Positions 34,271 to 43,027 of a DNA stretch of 64,000 nucleotides are shown piece by piece. The stretch comes from Cyclobacterium sp. SYSU L10401 (GTDB taxonomy: Bacteria > Bacteroidota > Bacteroidia > Cytophagales > Cyclobacteriaceae), in assembly GCF_010993705.1 (NCBI RefSeq), contig NZ_WOFO01000002.1, positions 496,001 through 560,000 of the forward strand. The letters run 5' to 3'. The position numbers and the translations under genes are program-made. Position 1 is the stretch's first letter. Every line of letters begins with the position of its first letter. The notes under the pieces are model-generated. The model was given only the letters and a program-made list of their open reading frames with translations. It did not search any database and was not told where the DNA came from.

Positions 34271-35302
34271 TTATTTTGGGTTGTACAATGTTACTTTTCT
34301 GTTTTCTATATGGTATTGCATGCCAGAAGTGATAAATATCCCCCTTAATACATTTTCAAGGGTTTCCTCTTTGTAAATACCGGAATACTTCCATTCCCTG
34401 GACACTTTCCCATTTGAGCTTACTTCTACGCCGTACCAATTTTCAATTTTTCGCTTCACCTCCCGAAATGAAGCTGACCTGAAAACCAAAATTCTGTCTT
34501 TCCATCCGGTCACTTCCAATGAATCAAAGCTTGTTTTGGAAAATTTCCCATCTTCTTTGATGGCCAGCATTTCTGCAGGGTTTAACCGAACCTGATTGCC
34601 CTTCTGGTCATTTACCTGCACTTTGCCGCTTACCAAGGCTACGGACAGGTCTTTGTCCGCCTCTTTTACATTGAAAGAGGTACCTAGGACTTTAATTTCG
34701 GTATTTTTGGCAAAAACACTGAAGGAAGACCCATTCTTTTTGACTTCAAAAAAAGCTTCCCCTTTCAATCTGACCCAGCGATCTCCCTGATTAAATGATT
34801 TCGGATACTCCATTTCACTGCCGGAATTGAGGAATACCCTGCTGCTGTCTGCCAGAGTAATGATAGATCTTTTTCCCAGAGGGACCGTTCTCCTCACAGT
34901 GATTTCTTCCTTTTCGACGGGAACTTCCGGTTGCACTCCCACAATCATATGGGAATGGACCATCCAGCCACAAAACCCAAAAATCAGGATGGCTGCAATA
35001 TTTTTAAGGGGATAGAACGAAAACCAGGATTTATTTTTGAGTTTCCTCTCAGGTATTGGATGTCCAGCTTTGATAATGTTCTCAAAGCTTTCCACATACA
35101 TTTCATCTGAAAGTTCAGGAGAATTGGCATATTTAACAGATCTTATGATGGATGCTGCTTCTAAAACCATATCTCTCTTTTCAGGATGTTGTTGCAGCCA
35201 CTTTTCCCAAAAATGCCGGGTGTTTTTATCCGGATTTTTCACCCATTGGATAAAAAATTCTTCTAAAAGAAAATCAATGATATCGTAGTCCTTATACTTC
35301 AT
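34271..35302 (-). CDS. FecR-family anti-sigma/signal transducer
   Basis: 343 residues from the ATG ending at 35302 (MKYKDYDIIDFL; the frame is open 24 bp further). Cytoplasmic N-terminal part with FIQWVKNPDKNTRHFWEKW, a single membrane helix around IAAILIFGFCGWMVHSHMI, FecR domain (RRTVPLGKRSIITLADSSRVFLNSGSEMEYP, GEAFFEVKKNGSSFSVFAKNTEIKVLGTSFNV) and C-terminal DUF4974 (SFREVKRKIENWYGVEV, LENVLRGIFITSGMQYHI). It is 40 bp downstream of its sigma factor and precedes the STN-bearing SusC, so it should relay substrate import to the sigma factor. Confidence 0.95.
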   Translation of the reverse strand: MKYKDYDIIDFLLEEFFIQWVKNPDKNTRHFWEKWLQQHPEKRDMVLEAASIIRSVKYANSPELSDEMYVESFENIIKAGHPIPERKLKNKSWFSFYPLKNIAAILIFGFCGWMVHSHMIVGVQPEVPVEKEEITVRRTVPLGKRSIITLADSSRVFLNSGSEMEYPKSFNQGDRWVRLKGEAFFEVKKNGSSFSVFAKNTEIKVLGTSFNVKEADKDLSVALVSGKVQVNDQKGNQVRLNPAEMLAIKEDGKFSKTSFDSLEVTGWKDRILVFRSASFREVKRKIENWYGVEVSSNGKVSREWKYSGIYKEETLENVLRGIFITSGMQYHIENRKVTLYNPK

Positions 35303-35342
35303 TTTTAATTTAACCAGTCTAAACAATCGGCTTGATTCGTTA

Positions 35343-35975
35343 TTATTTTTGCAAAATGTCTTTTAAGGTCGCCAAACCGCGGTAAATGATTTTTCTTGCC
35401 GATTTTACTTCGCTGAACTCCATGGTATCAGCAATTTCCCTGTAACTCAACCCCTCTTCATACAGTAATAAAATGGCCTGCCTTTGCCTGGTTGTAAGCT
35501 CAGTTAAGGCCTTTTTGATTTTTTGCCTGCATTCCTCATCCCTTTCCCGATGTATCAATACCGACTCATGGGATAAGGTTATCGGGAAGTAGTTATCGTT
35601 TTGATCCAAACCATCCTTTCCTAATTTTGAATCCTTTTTCAGTTTTCGGATAATTTCCCGCTGCAGGGATTTGAACAAATACCCCTTTATATTTTGAACG
35701 GTACTCAAGCTGCCCCTTTTGTCTCGTAACTGAATAAAAATATTTTGCACACAATCCTGGATCAAACCGGTATCACAGGTGATCTGGGAGCCGTACCGGA
35801 ACATGCTTTTTACATGAATTCTGTAGATATAATTAAAAGCCAATTCATTTCCCTTGTCAAAAGCGGACCATACCTCTTCATCTGTTTTGTTCTCAAATTG
35901 CAGCAGAGAATCATTTTGCTTCAAAGACAAAACCAGGTTGGTTGGGGATAAATTTTCCTTCTTTTGGGGTTTCAT
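35343..35975 (-). CDS. ECF RNA polymerase sigma factor (FecI-like)
   Basis: 210 residues. Region 2 (about 35-105): EVWSAFDKGNELAFNYIYR, LIQDCVQNIFIQLRDKRGSL, NIKGYLFKSLQREIIRKLKK. Region 4 (about 150-205): LTTRQRQAILLLYEEGLSYREIADTM and SARKIIYRGLATLKDIL. A Bacteroidetes PUL-type ECF factor, first gene of sigma-fecR-susC-susD-sulfatases. It is expected to be held by the FecR protein and released when the STN-SusC senses its glycan. Confidence 0.94.
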   Translation of the reverse strand: MKPQKKENLSPTNLVLSLKQNDSLLQFENKTDEEVWSAFDKGNELAFNYIYRIHVKSMFRYGSQITCDTGLIQDCVQNIFIQLRDKRGSLSTVQNIKGYLFKSLQREIIRKLKKDSKLGKDGLDQNDNYFPITLSHESVLIHRERDEECRQKIKKALTELTTRQRQAILLLYEEGLSYREIADTMEFSEVKSARKIIYRGLATLKDILQK

Positions 35976-36176
35976 TGGGTTTAATAAATTCGGCTTGCTA
36001 TGGTAAGGAGTACCCTTCCATTTAAAATGACCCCATAATATTGTAAAAATTTAAAAAAAATTTGAGAATTATAAAGGTTATTTTAACAATTAATAGAATT
36101 TCCTACCGATTGCTATCGAAGTTGGACGCATAGATTTTGATACGGGGGAGATTAAATTGAAATCAACTCGCCTTTT

Positions 36177-36403
36177 TGTGTTCCCCCCTATGGCTTTGGT
36201 CAAAAATATAAAAGCCAGGATGGCCGGATATTCGGGAAATTTTCAGGAATTGAAATGGCATAGGGACCTTATCTTTTTCAGGACGATTTCAGGCTTCGTT
36301 TTGATAAGGTATATACAAATAATACATAAAATGGCACGAAATAAAAGCAAAACAGGTTTACTGTAAATTAACTGCTTGCCTGAATTCTTTTAGCCCGCAA
36401 ACG
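36177..36403 (-). repeat. Collapsed vapBC relic (copy 2 of dispersed repeat)
   Basis: On the minus strand TTTGTATATACCTTATCAAA and following bases match the interior of vapC at 24.2 kb (CIYLIK.KPEI.LKK). The other part (ACGAAATAAAAGCAAAACAG…AACTGCTTGCCTG…CCCGCAAAC) matches the region upstream of vapB at 24.5 kb. vapB and the vapC start are missing, with the join at the short shared TTTGTATATAC-like sequence. The same collapsed form occurs at 52476-52690. Confidence 0.75.
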
Positions 36404-36443
36404 AATACATTTCTACCGGGTGGAAGAGGGAAAGGTTAAAACA

Positions 36444-36570
36444 CTACTCGATATCCCCAAAAAACTCCTCCAAATCCAGTTTAAACCGATTGACTCCGCC
36501 ATATCGTGAGAGGTCAGCAAGCGCAAAGAATGGTATTTTCCGTCGATAAGGCTGTAGATCAGCAAATCCA
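36444..36570 (-). pseudogene. Uma2 C-terminal relic
   Basis: The end encodes the same …LEEFFGDIE-type tail (CCAAAAAACTCCTCCAAATC) and the DLLIYSL-type segment as the intact Uma2 genes, but an internal frame shift and deletion break it. Only about 40 codons remain. It lies just beside the collapsed vapBC relic, as Uma2 copy 2 lies beside vapB. Confidence 0.8.
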
Positions 36571-36806
36571 AAACACCCATCATCAAGCCCTGAAAGTAGT
36601 CCGCCCATTCAAACCTGTACTGATCAATGGTACCCGAAGCTCAAACGGGCCTATGGGAATGCCTGGTGCTTCACTTCCTGTTTGTCTGCTTTTCCAATTA
36701 ATACGTAGTCACCATCCAGCCGATCGGCATAGATTTCAATAGATCACTAACTACGTGCAGTTATTGAGGGGGTAAGACAAAGCATTACCAATTCCACAGT
36801 AATTGT
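36571..36806. other. Intergenic sequence, part of the 35976-36806 gap
   Basis: The gap between the sigma factor and the amidohydrolase is 831 bp. 35976-36176 is AT-rich promoter territory for the sigma operon, then come the vapBC relic and Uma2 relic. 36571-36806 has no intact gene; broken coding-like pieces without a recognisable family remain. Confidence 0.4.
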
Positions 36807-37814
36807 TTAGCTCAAGTGGAAAAGTTGTGCCGCATTACCGCCGAGTATTGCTGCCTGCTCCTGTGCCGAGAGGTGCGAAAGATACCCCAGCAGGTCTTGA
36901 CGGTAGCCGTGGTAGGAATCTGGTGTTGCATCTCCATTAAACCCTCCGCCATAAATCATCCGCTTGGCGCCCCAGGCGCTGGTCAATTGGCGGATGATCG
37001 GCCGTATATCCTGATGCGGATAGCGCTCTTCTGTAGGAATCGACGAAAGCTTCATCACCGTGTTGGGAAAGTCAGCCCAGCGTATTACCCTGGCATGCTC
37101 CTCCGGTGATCCCTGAAACGGACGCCCAAGATGGTCGATGATCACAGTGGTGTCAGCGAATTCCCGAATGTAAGGCTCGAAGCCTGGAGCATAGCGGGGT
37201 TCGAAATGCAGTTGCACAGCAACCCCGGCATCGGCTACACTACGCCACCATTTACGGAGTTCCGGTTTCCCAAACGGGGGCAACCGATCTGGAGCGTAAG
37301 CATGAACCCGGGAGGCAATAATTTTCCCTTCGCGATCCTTTAAAAATGATGGCATGGCAGCCAGCGATTTCGGCCGGTCAGCAAAAAACAGGCAGGTACC
37401 CTTCAGTCGACCCCCACCAACTTCCAGGCAATGGTCCAGGTAGCGATGGTCGTCCTGGTAGGGTTCCGGATGGACGACAATCGCGTACGATACCCCTGCG
37501 CCTTCCATACAGCTCAGCAGATGTTCCGGGGTGGCAGCGGAAACGGGTCGGTAAGGTCCATTGGGATGATACGGGAATTCCTGACTGTCAGCGCCAGCAA
37601 AACAGTGTAGATGGGTATCGACGACCGATGGATTATTCCGGGTCTTATCCAATCCCGACATCGAGGTCAGCGCAAGGCCCGCAAGTGATCCGCCTAAGAT
37701 ACCCAAACAGTCACGGCGGCTGATGCCATTGATCGGGTTGCTTCGTTTTGACGGGCTTCGTTGCCCGCCGAAATAAACGGCTAATGAGTCGTTAGTGGTG
37801 GCAAAAGGTTTCAT
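36807..37814 (-). CDS. Amidohydrolase-family TIM-barrel protein with Tat signal
   Basis: 335 residues from the ATG ending at 37814. A twin-arginine signal GISRRDCLGILGGSLAGLAL (about 30-50) predicts folded export. The barrel begins VVDTHLHCFAG (metal HxH), continues VQLHFEPRYAPG, VIIDHLGRPF and MIYGGGFNGD. The last block usually reads YGTDxP; here GGG replaces GTD, so the usual catalytic Asp position is altered and shifted (GFNGD). Amidohydrolase-2 relatives include lactonases and decarboxylases acting on sugar acids or aromatic acids. It stands alone on this strand between relics. Confidence 0.85.
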   Translation of the reverse strand: MKPFATTNDSLAVYFGGQRSPSKRSNPINGISRRDCLGILGGSLAGLALTSMSGLDKTRNNPSVVDTHLHCFAGADSQEFPYHPNGPYRPVSAATPEHLLSCMEGAGVSYAIVVHPEPYQDDHRYLDHCLEVGGGRLKGTCLFFADRPKSLAAMPSFLKDREGKIIASRVHAYAPDRLPPFGKPELRKWWRSVADAGVAVQLHFEPRYAPGFEPYIREFADTTVIIDHLGRPFQGSPEEHARVIRWADFPNTVMKLSSIPTEERYPHQDIRPIIRQLTSAWGAKRMIYGGGFNGDATPDSYHGYRQDLLGYLSHLSAQEQAAILGGNAAQLFHLS

Positions 37815-38034
37815 TCTCAAGGCTATATGGGTTTGGGATTACATGAGTAAAAGTTACTACAGTCTTGTTTAAAAGCCAAATAAATAGAAGAATGAACCGG
37901 TATTAATTTTTTCTTAGCAAAGCATTTGGCTTGAGTAGATACACACGTACTGTTTCAACGGGTTTATCGGGATTCATCCATTATTCCGCCCCTAAACCGG
38001 ACGCTGTCCCAATTTCAATTCCCGTTTACGTCAA

Positions 38035-38155
38035 AGATAATTTGACAGGTGCTTTTTGTTGGAAACGTTTCGGATGCTGCGCTGCTTTTTTTTAAAGACC
38101 TTACCTTCAATCAGTTCCGGCCACTCTCTTGTGTTCCGGGTTAGGTAGTCGACCA
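38035..38155 (-). pseudogene. Uma2 N-terminal relic (divergent)
   Basis: The minus strand reads LVDYLTRNTREWPELIEGKVFKKKQRSIRNVS, matching YADYLTWQMEEVVELIxGKIFKK of the intact copies at lower similarity. No start codon region and no nuclease core remain. It is older or from a different Uma2 lineage than the other copies. Confidence 0.65.
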
Positions 38156-38175
38156 GGGATGCCGGGTGTAATCCC

Positions 38176-38206
38176 AATCCGATTCATTCACGGAATCGGA
38201 TTTTTT
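38176..38206 (+). terminator. Orphan Rho-independent terminator
   Basis: A perfect 10-bp stem (AATCCGATTC/GAATCGGATT) with a seven-base loop is followed by four more T. No intact plus-strand gene precedes it, so it probably belonged to a lost gene. Confidence 0.7.
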
Positions 38207-38371
38207 GGCTCCAATAGAACAAACGAAGTGATTTTCGCACATAGAAAGCGGACCAGTTGGGTGAAAAATGCCTTTACGGATGCGATCAAGACGCTCAGAC
38301 CGCCCGCCGTCGGTAGCGGTTGCTGCCAGCGCATGCATCGAACCGGGCATCTGCTGCCTCCATGGGTATCG

Positions 38372-39076
38372 CTAAACAAGCACAGCGAAATCCGGCAATA
38401 AACCGGGCATGACTACGTGTACGGCATAGTGCGATAGCTGCAGGTAAAAGGGGTTTCCCGCACGCACCTGCCTTTCCATAAAGTTGATACCCCTTCGTGT
38501 GATGGAGGCGCTACGCTTGGGATCATTGGTAAGAAATACCGCCTCCCATTTATCGTCCTTTCCGGTCATTAAATTGCCGTGTGCATTCCGGATATCGCCG
38601 TCGCTTTCGTCAAAGCCCAAATCTTCGGGGAAAATTTCCGCCCGCAAATCCCATTTACCAAAGTGTGCGGCCCGGTACCGGGCATCAATGCCTTTCAGCA
38701 TCGATGGAATGGTCAACTGGGGAGCATTCGACCGGGGATCATGCGTAGCCGGGAAGGTCTCGTCCCCCAGCCTCGCGGGCGTTTGTCCAAATAGGATGCT
38801 CCTTCGGGTAGGCGAGCAAATGGCCGCAGGCGCATAGGCACGAGTAAAGCGCATCCCCTCCCGGGCCAGGCGATCCATGGAAGGCGTTTCAAAAAAATCG
38901 CTTTTGGATGCCGGAATACGGTCGTCCATGCCGATGGAAGTGCTACTCCACCCCTGGTCATCGGTGAGGATAAATATGAAATTGGGAGGATTTATCTGTT
39001 TTGAAGTCGAAAAGCTGCTACTAGCTGCCGTGCACAGCAACAACAAAAGGGGAAAAACAAAACAAGCATTTTTCAT
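38372..39076 (-). pseudogene. Truncated duplicate of the 52728-54140 sulfatase
   Basis: 234 residues closely matching the first half of the intact paralogue: FIFILTDDQGWSSTSIGMDD, CSPTR formylglycine site, AHFGKWDLRAEIFPEDLGFD and RRGINFMERQV. After LSHYAVHV the frame leaves the family and ends MPGLLPDFAVLV. About half of the catalytic domain and all distal metal ligands are missing, so it should be inactive. Upstream sequence is shared with the intact copy too (39110-39170 against 54425-54480), so the duplication included the promoter side. Confidence 0.9.
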
Positions 39077-39285
39077 GATAAGTAGATTTGCCTATAATTT
39101 GGTTCATTTTGATCAAAAAACAGTCCTTCACCCTACTCTTTAGCGGATGGATCTGGCTTTGTATCCCCTACCCTAATTTTCCGTTCCAGAAACTACTCCC
39201 TAACTTGTTGTTTTTCCGATTCGTATATTTTATATGAATTAGTTTGTTCTTTTCAAAAGAATCATCTGAAAGAGTATCTGGTATT

Positions 39286-40638
39286 CTACCAAAGTTCTTC
39301 TCCGTAAGACCATCCTTCGCGAACAGGTTCTTTAATATATGCATCTAGCTCTGGACGACCAATGGCCTTCATGTTTTTTTCGTCGTATTTAATGGTTCCG
39401 CCAAACCGTTGAGCAAGTACACCAACCAATCCCATTTCGGTTAAGTCTGCACCATAATCGAAGTTTGAGCCCGGTAAGGTGTCGTTTTTAATGGCAGCCA
39501 CCCACTCTTGTACGGGTTTTTCTTCTTCCACTCTTGGAATGGTTTCTGCTGGTTTATTCTTTTGGAAATCGATCCATTCTTCTTCAGGAACAAGTAACCG
39601 GGGATTATTTGGACGACCTCCATGGTAAAGTGTCTTTTTCGAACCAATCATGATCATCCCATTTTCCGGCATTTCTTCAAGCCCATACTCCTCCTTCAAT
39701 TCGGGTTTGCCCATGCCTTCAATCCATTTCATGGTAACAGGTGGTTTCGTACCGCGAGCTCCAAATTGCCAGGTTATCGTTGATTCCTGTGCAATCATAC
39801 TATGATCAGGAACTTCAGGGTTTGGTATCACTGCATCTACGGTATGTGGCATGCCCAGATCCAATGCCCAAAAAGGAGCGTCTAAGGTATGACAACACCA
39901 GTCGGCCATTGCTCCGCTACCAAAATCGTAAAAAGTTCTCCATGACTTAGGTGCATATTCATTATTAAAAGGACGATCAGCTGCGGGACCTTTCCATAAA
40001 TCCCAATCCAATTCTTTGGGTACTTCATGTACTGGAAATGGGAACCCCTCCGGCTTCGAAAAATATCCATCCGGACTAAAAGTTGTTGGGCCTCCCCATC
40101 TAATTACTTCTTTTACCTCTCCAAGAACACCTGCATCATACCATTCTTTTACTAATCTGATTCCGTGGGTTGTATGCCCTTGATTTGCCATTTGCGAAAC
40201 AATACCATAATGTTTTGCTGCTTTTTTCATGGTACGGCATTGCCAAATATTATGCACCAGTGGTTTTTCGACCAATACATGTTTCCCAAGTTGCATGGCA
40301 GCCATTGCCGCTGGGAAATGGGTGTGGTCAGGCGTAGCTATCATAACGGCATCAATTTCGTTGGCCATTTCGTCAAACATCCGCCTGAAATCTTTGTATT
40401 TTTTAGCTTTAGGCACCGTTTTGTAGGCATTTTCAGTCATTCTGTCGTCAACGTCACACATGGCCACAATATCCTCTACGGCAACCTGGCTCCAACTCGC
40501 ACGACCTCTGGCTCCTACACCAATCATTGCAAAACGCAATTTTGTACTTGGCGGACGTTCGATAAAATTAGGAATAAATAATGCTCCTAAACTGGCTGTT
40601 GAAGCTGATTTTAGAAACGTTCTTCTTGTTGATTTCAT
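39286..40638 (-). CDS. Gfo/Idh/MocA-family oxidoreductase with Tat-like signal
   Basis: 450 residues from the ATG ending at 40638 (MKSTRRTFLKSASTASLG, a twin-arginine-type leader); the frame continues upstream without signal character. NAD(P)-binding fold: LRFAMIGVGARGRASW, VAMCDVD, AVMIATPDHTHFPAAMAAMQLGKHVLVEKPLVHN, with the typical EKP catalytic Lys. The C-terminal domain contains WRTFYDFGSGAMADWCCHTLD. Family members oxidise or reduce sugar C-OH groups, and exported Bacteroidetes versions also include NAD-dependent glycosidases. Substrate not inferable. Confidence 0.92.
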   Translation of the reverse strand: MKSTRRTFLKSASTASLGALFIPNFIERPPSTKLRFAMIGVGARGRASWSQVAVEDIVAMCDVDDRMTENAYKTVPKAKKYKDFRRMFDEMANEIDAVMIATPDHTHFPAAMAAMQLGKHVLVEKPLVHNIWQCRTMKKAAKHYGIVSQMANQGHTTHGIRLVKEWYDAGVLGEVKEVIRWGGPTTFSPDGYFSKPEGFPFPVHEVPKELDWDLWKGPAADRPFNNEYAPKSWRTFYDFGSGAMADWCCHTLDAPFWALDLGMPHTVDAVIPNPEVPDHSMIAQESTITWQFGARGTKPPVTMKWIEGMGKPELKEEYGLEEMPENGMIMIGSKKTLYHGGRPNNPRLLVPEEEWIDFQKNKPAETIPRVEEEKPVQEWVAAIKNDTLPGSNFDYGADLTEMGLVGVLAQRFGGTIKYDEKNMKAIGRPELDAYIKEPVREGWSYGEELW

Positions 40639-41051
40639 TATATTCTTTGATTTGGGTATAACTTGACTATCTAATTTAAAAATCCAAATTAGTGATTTTT
40701 GAGCGAATTTTAGCACCGGCAATAAAGCAAAAGCTATTTAATCGTAGCCTATTTGGTTTAACTTCAGTCAAATCACCTAATTTTTTTGACTTTTGGGCGT
40801 AAAATGACTGTGATTTGTATAGGTTGAGTTAACAGAAGAAACCTCAACCATATACTCCTGGGTTGATCCTCATATTTTTTCCTCTTTCCTTTTTTGATGC
40901 CACTTCGATCAGCTTATCAATTTGCTCCCGGTCGGCTTTGTAACAATGATCTTCATATAATTTTATTTCTATTTGATGTCCACATCTGGTTATTTTGGCC
41001 GGATATCGAGATATTCCAGTCAATAAATGACTGGTGTTCTTTCTGTAAGGC
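40639..41051. other. Intergenic region, 413 bp
   Basis: The promoter side of the oxidoreductase gene lies at its left end. A minus-strand frame over 40844-41212 contains KLYEDHCYKADREQIDKLIEVASKKERGKN, which looks protein-like but matches no family I know and overlaps the transposase relic; I leave it unassigned. Confidence 0.35.
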
Positions 41052-41288
41052 CGGAAAGGATATAATTTTGACTTTTTAAATGGATTCCCACAGTTCCAAT
41101 CCTCGGGGGAAATTAAAACTGCAGATAGACCGGCCGAGGTCTTGGATAAAAATCTATATTTAGTACTCAGTAAACAGATCCACTGGGATGAGCTGGTGAA
41201 CATGTACAACAAACGAAACTCACCTAAAGCAACCGGCAGGCCTGCCCTTTACCCAAGAGTCTTGATCGGAGCAGTGATTATTAAGCAT
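41052..41288 (+). pseudogene. Transposase N-terminal relic (IS5/IS1182-like, DUF772)
   Basis: The reading FLNGFPQFQSSGEIK, LDKNLYLVLSKQIHWDELVNMY and TGRPALYPRVLIGAVIIKH is the N-terminal DUF772 region of IS5/IS1182-type transposases. No ATG precedes it. After IIKH the sequence passes directly into the antisense of a sulfatase relic, so the catalytic DDE part is gone. The IS end is the breakpoint that removed the sulfatase's C-terminus. Confidence 0.75.
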
Positions 41289-41790
41289 ACCGAACACCAC
41301 CTAAATAGGCTGTCCACTTGGTTCCGCGAAAAGTAAAATTAGGCCTGTGGTAAGTATCATCAATTTTATCATTGTCATCAGCCCTACTATTGGTGGTCTT
41401 TTGCAGCTCCTCCTCGGGATGGGTTCCCACAAACTGGGACCCGTTATCGCTGGCAAATAGCATGATGGTGTTTTCCTTAAGCCCCAACCTTTCCAGTTCA
41501 TCCAAAAGTTGTCCAATATAATGATTCAATTTGTGTACATAATCGCCATAAAGTCCAGCTTTGGTTTTACCAATAAAACTGGGATGCACGGAAAGAGGAA
41601 TATGAGTAATTTAAGGGGAGAAATAAAGAAAAAAGGTTTACTACTTTGTGCGGTTTTATACACTTGAAGATAATGGATACTCTTTTCCGTCAAGTAAGGT
41701 AAAAAGTCTTCCAATGGAATTTTTTTTAGGTCTTCTGTCCAGGTCGCCGCTTCAATCGTATATAAATCATGCAGGATAGCCCCCATAATC
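41289..41790 (-). pseudogene. Sulfatase relic (GALNS-like middle part)
   Basis: Two minus frames (41526-41786 and 41281-41589) form one sulfatase segment split by a frameshift near 41600-41640: KPFFFISPL then HPSFIGKTKAGLYGDYVHKLNHYIGQLLDELERLGL, NTIMLFASDNGSQFVG and FRGTKWTAYLGGVRY. The N-terminus with the formylglycine motif and the C-terminus are missing. It is not the same subfamily as the intact neighbours by eye; closest in style to N-acetylgalactosamine-6-sulfatase-like enzymes. Confidence 0.82.
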
Positions 41791-41896
41791 CTATTGTCGT
41801 TAAAAATCCAACTTGGAACATTTTTGGCTGGGTGTAAATTATTGGGAAGGCAATAATCCCAACCGAAGTTTTAAAGCTCATTTAGTTATAAGTAGC

Positions 41897-42526
41897 ATGG
41901 TAAAACTATTTTGGATTTATATGTTCCTCCTGGCAGGTTCGGACCATCAGCAAGAGGGGCCAGACGACCAGCATGTCATCTATGTAAGCAGTATTAGCTG
42001 GCATACCGGGATAGTGGTGCCGGGATACGTTTTCCCTGATAGCCTGTGGAGGGAGGACCATAACTTTGCAGCAACTTCTTATCTGGAAATTGGATGGGGC
42101 GATAGAGATTTTTTTACCCACGAAGGGTTCAATCTCTGGTTTGCATTTAAGGCTGTATTTTGGCCTACTTCTTCAGTACTGCATATTAATCCCATCCATG
42201 GGCGGGTAGAAAACCATTATTTCGATACGGATGTGGTAAGGATAACACTCAATGAGGAACAACTTCAAAGGCTCAGGGGCTATCTTGTGGCGGAACTTGA
42301 ACTGGATGAAAATGGGAAAATAATTCCAGTCGCAGAAGGCATATATCGTGCAAGTAATTTTTACAAAGGAAGCTCATCCTACTATTTTCCAAACAATTCA
42401 AATGTTTGGGTAGCAAGGGCGCTTAAGAGGGCAGGCTTTTCAATCGGCCCAATCTGGCACCAAACTACCGGAAGCATATTGAACAAAGTCCAGGATTTTG
42501 GTGATCTGGTGGTGGAAGGTGATTAG
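41897..42526 (+). CDS. DUF2459 (TIGR02117-like) protein
   Basis: 209 residues from the ATG at 41897, which gives a signal or anchor sequence (MVKLFWIYMFLLAGS); an upstream start at 41813 would add an unlikely polar extension. VIYVSSISWHTGIVVPGYVFPD, YLEIGWGDRDFFTHEG and WPTSSVLHINPIHGRVENHYF match the DUF2459 family, with conserved His in HTGI and the GWGD motif. Its function is not known; catalytic activity (NlpC/P60-like) has been suspected from the fold. One of the few intact genes in the relic-rich stretch. Confidence 0.85.
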   Translation: MVKLFWIYMFLLAGSDHQQEGPDDQHVIYVSSISWHTGIVVPGYVFPDSLWREDHNFAATSYLEIGWGDRDFFTHEGFNLWFAFKAVFWPTSSVLHINPIHGRVENHYFDTDVVRITLNEEQLQRLRGYLVAELELDENGKIIPVAEGIYRASNFYKGSSSYYFPNNSNVWVARALKRAGFSIGPIWHQTTGSILNKVQDFGDLVVEGD

Positions 42527-43027
42527 AAGAACATGTTCGCCTGGCTTTCATCTTTTCCAGGATTGAAGGTGATTATAAACATCAGTGGTTGATCGTCATA
42601 GGGATTTTCAAATTCGAATACTGAATCTAGAGGCTCACCCGGCTGGCTGATTTTTTGCTCGCAGACAAATCTTTCCACTTGAAATTGATATAAATTCCAC
42701 TTTCCTTTATCGCTGGCTTCAAGGTGGAATTCATTATCGGTGTTTTCCATCTTTAATTTTTGCTCTTGGATAAAAGCCCCGGACATTCTTGCCGCTTCCC
42801 AGGTATTTATGGTACTGAAAATGGCATCGGTTACCCCATTTTGAGCCAGCTGGTTAAGCTTCAGGTTAAAGGCAAATCTGGCATCAAAACCTGCTGCCCG
42901 AGCCAGGTAACCATTCGGTGTCTTCAATACTTGTTTGTGCATTCATACTAAACCATCCCAGCATGGCGGGGAGCAGGTTGCGCCGGTAATAATCTTGGTT
43001 CATCAATCTGTACTGGGTTTGACTTTC
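42523..43027 (-). pseudogene. C-terminal relic of a large secreted hydrolase
   Basis: QYRLMNQDYYRRNLLPAMLG and SIEDTEW continue, after a single extra C near 42906 (TTACCTGG for expected TTACTGG), into LARAAGFDARFAFNLKLNQL, STINTWEAARMSGAF and a beta-rich tail ending QANMFF. The 'TEW-LLARAAGFDA' order is restored when that base is removed. It looks like the C-terminal third of a PUL-type glycan hydrolase; the catalytic part is absent, so the family is not assigned. Its 5' side is fused in frame to a Uma2 fragment. Confidence 0.7.

Larger units (their letters stand above)
37815..38371. other. Intergenic region with gene relics
   Basis: No intact gene. It contains a Uma2 N-terminal relic (38035-38155), a strong orphan hairpin (38176-38206) and, from 38210 to 38371, coding-like but broken sequence without a recognised family that abuts the truncated sulfatase. 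Confidence 0.5.
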
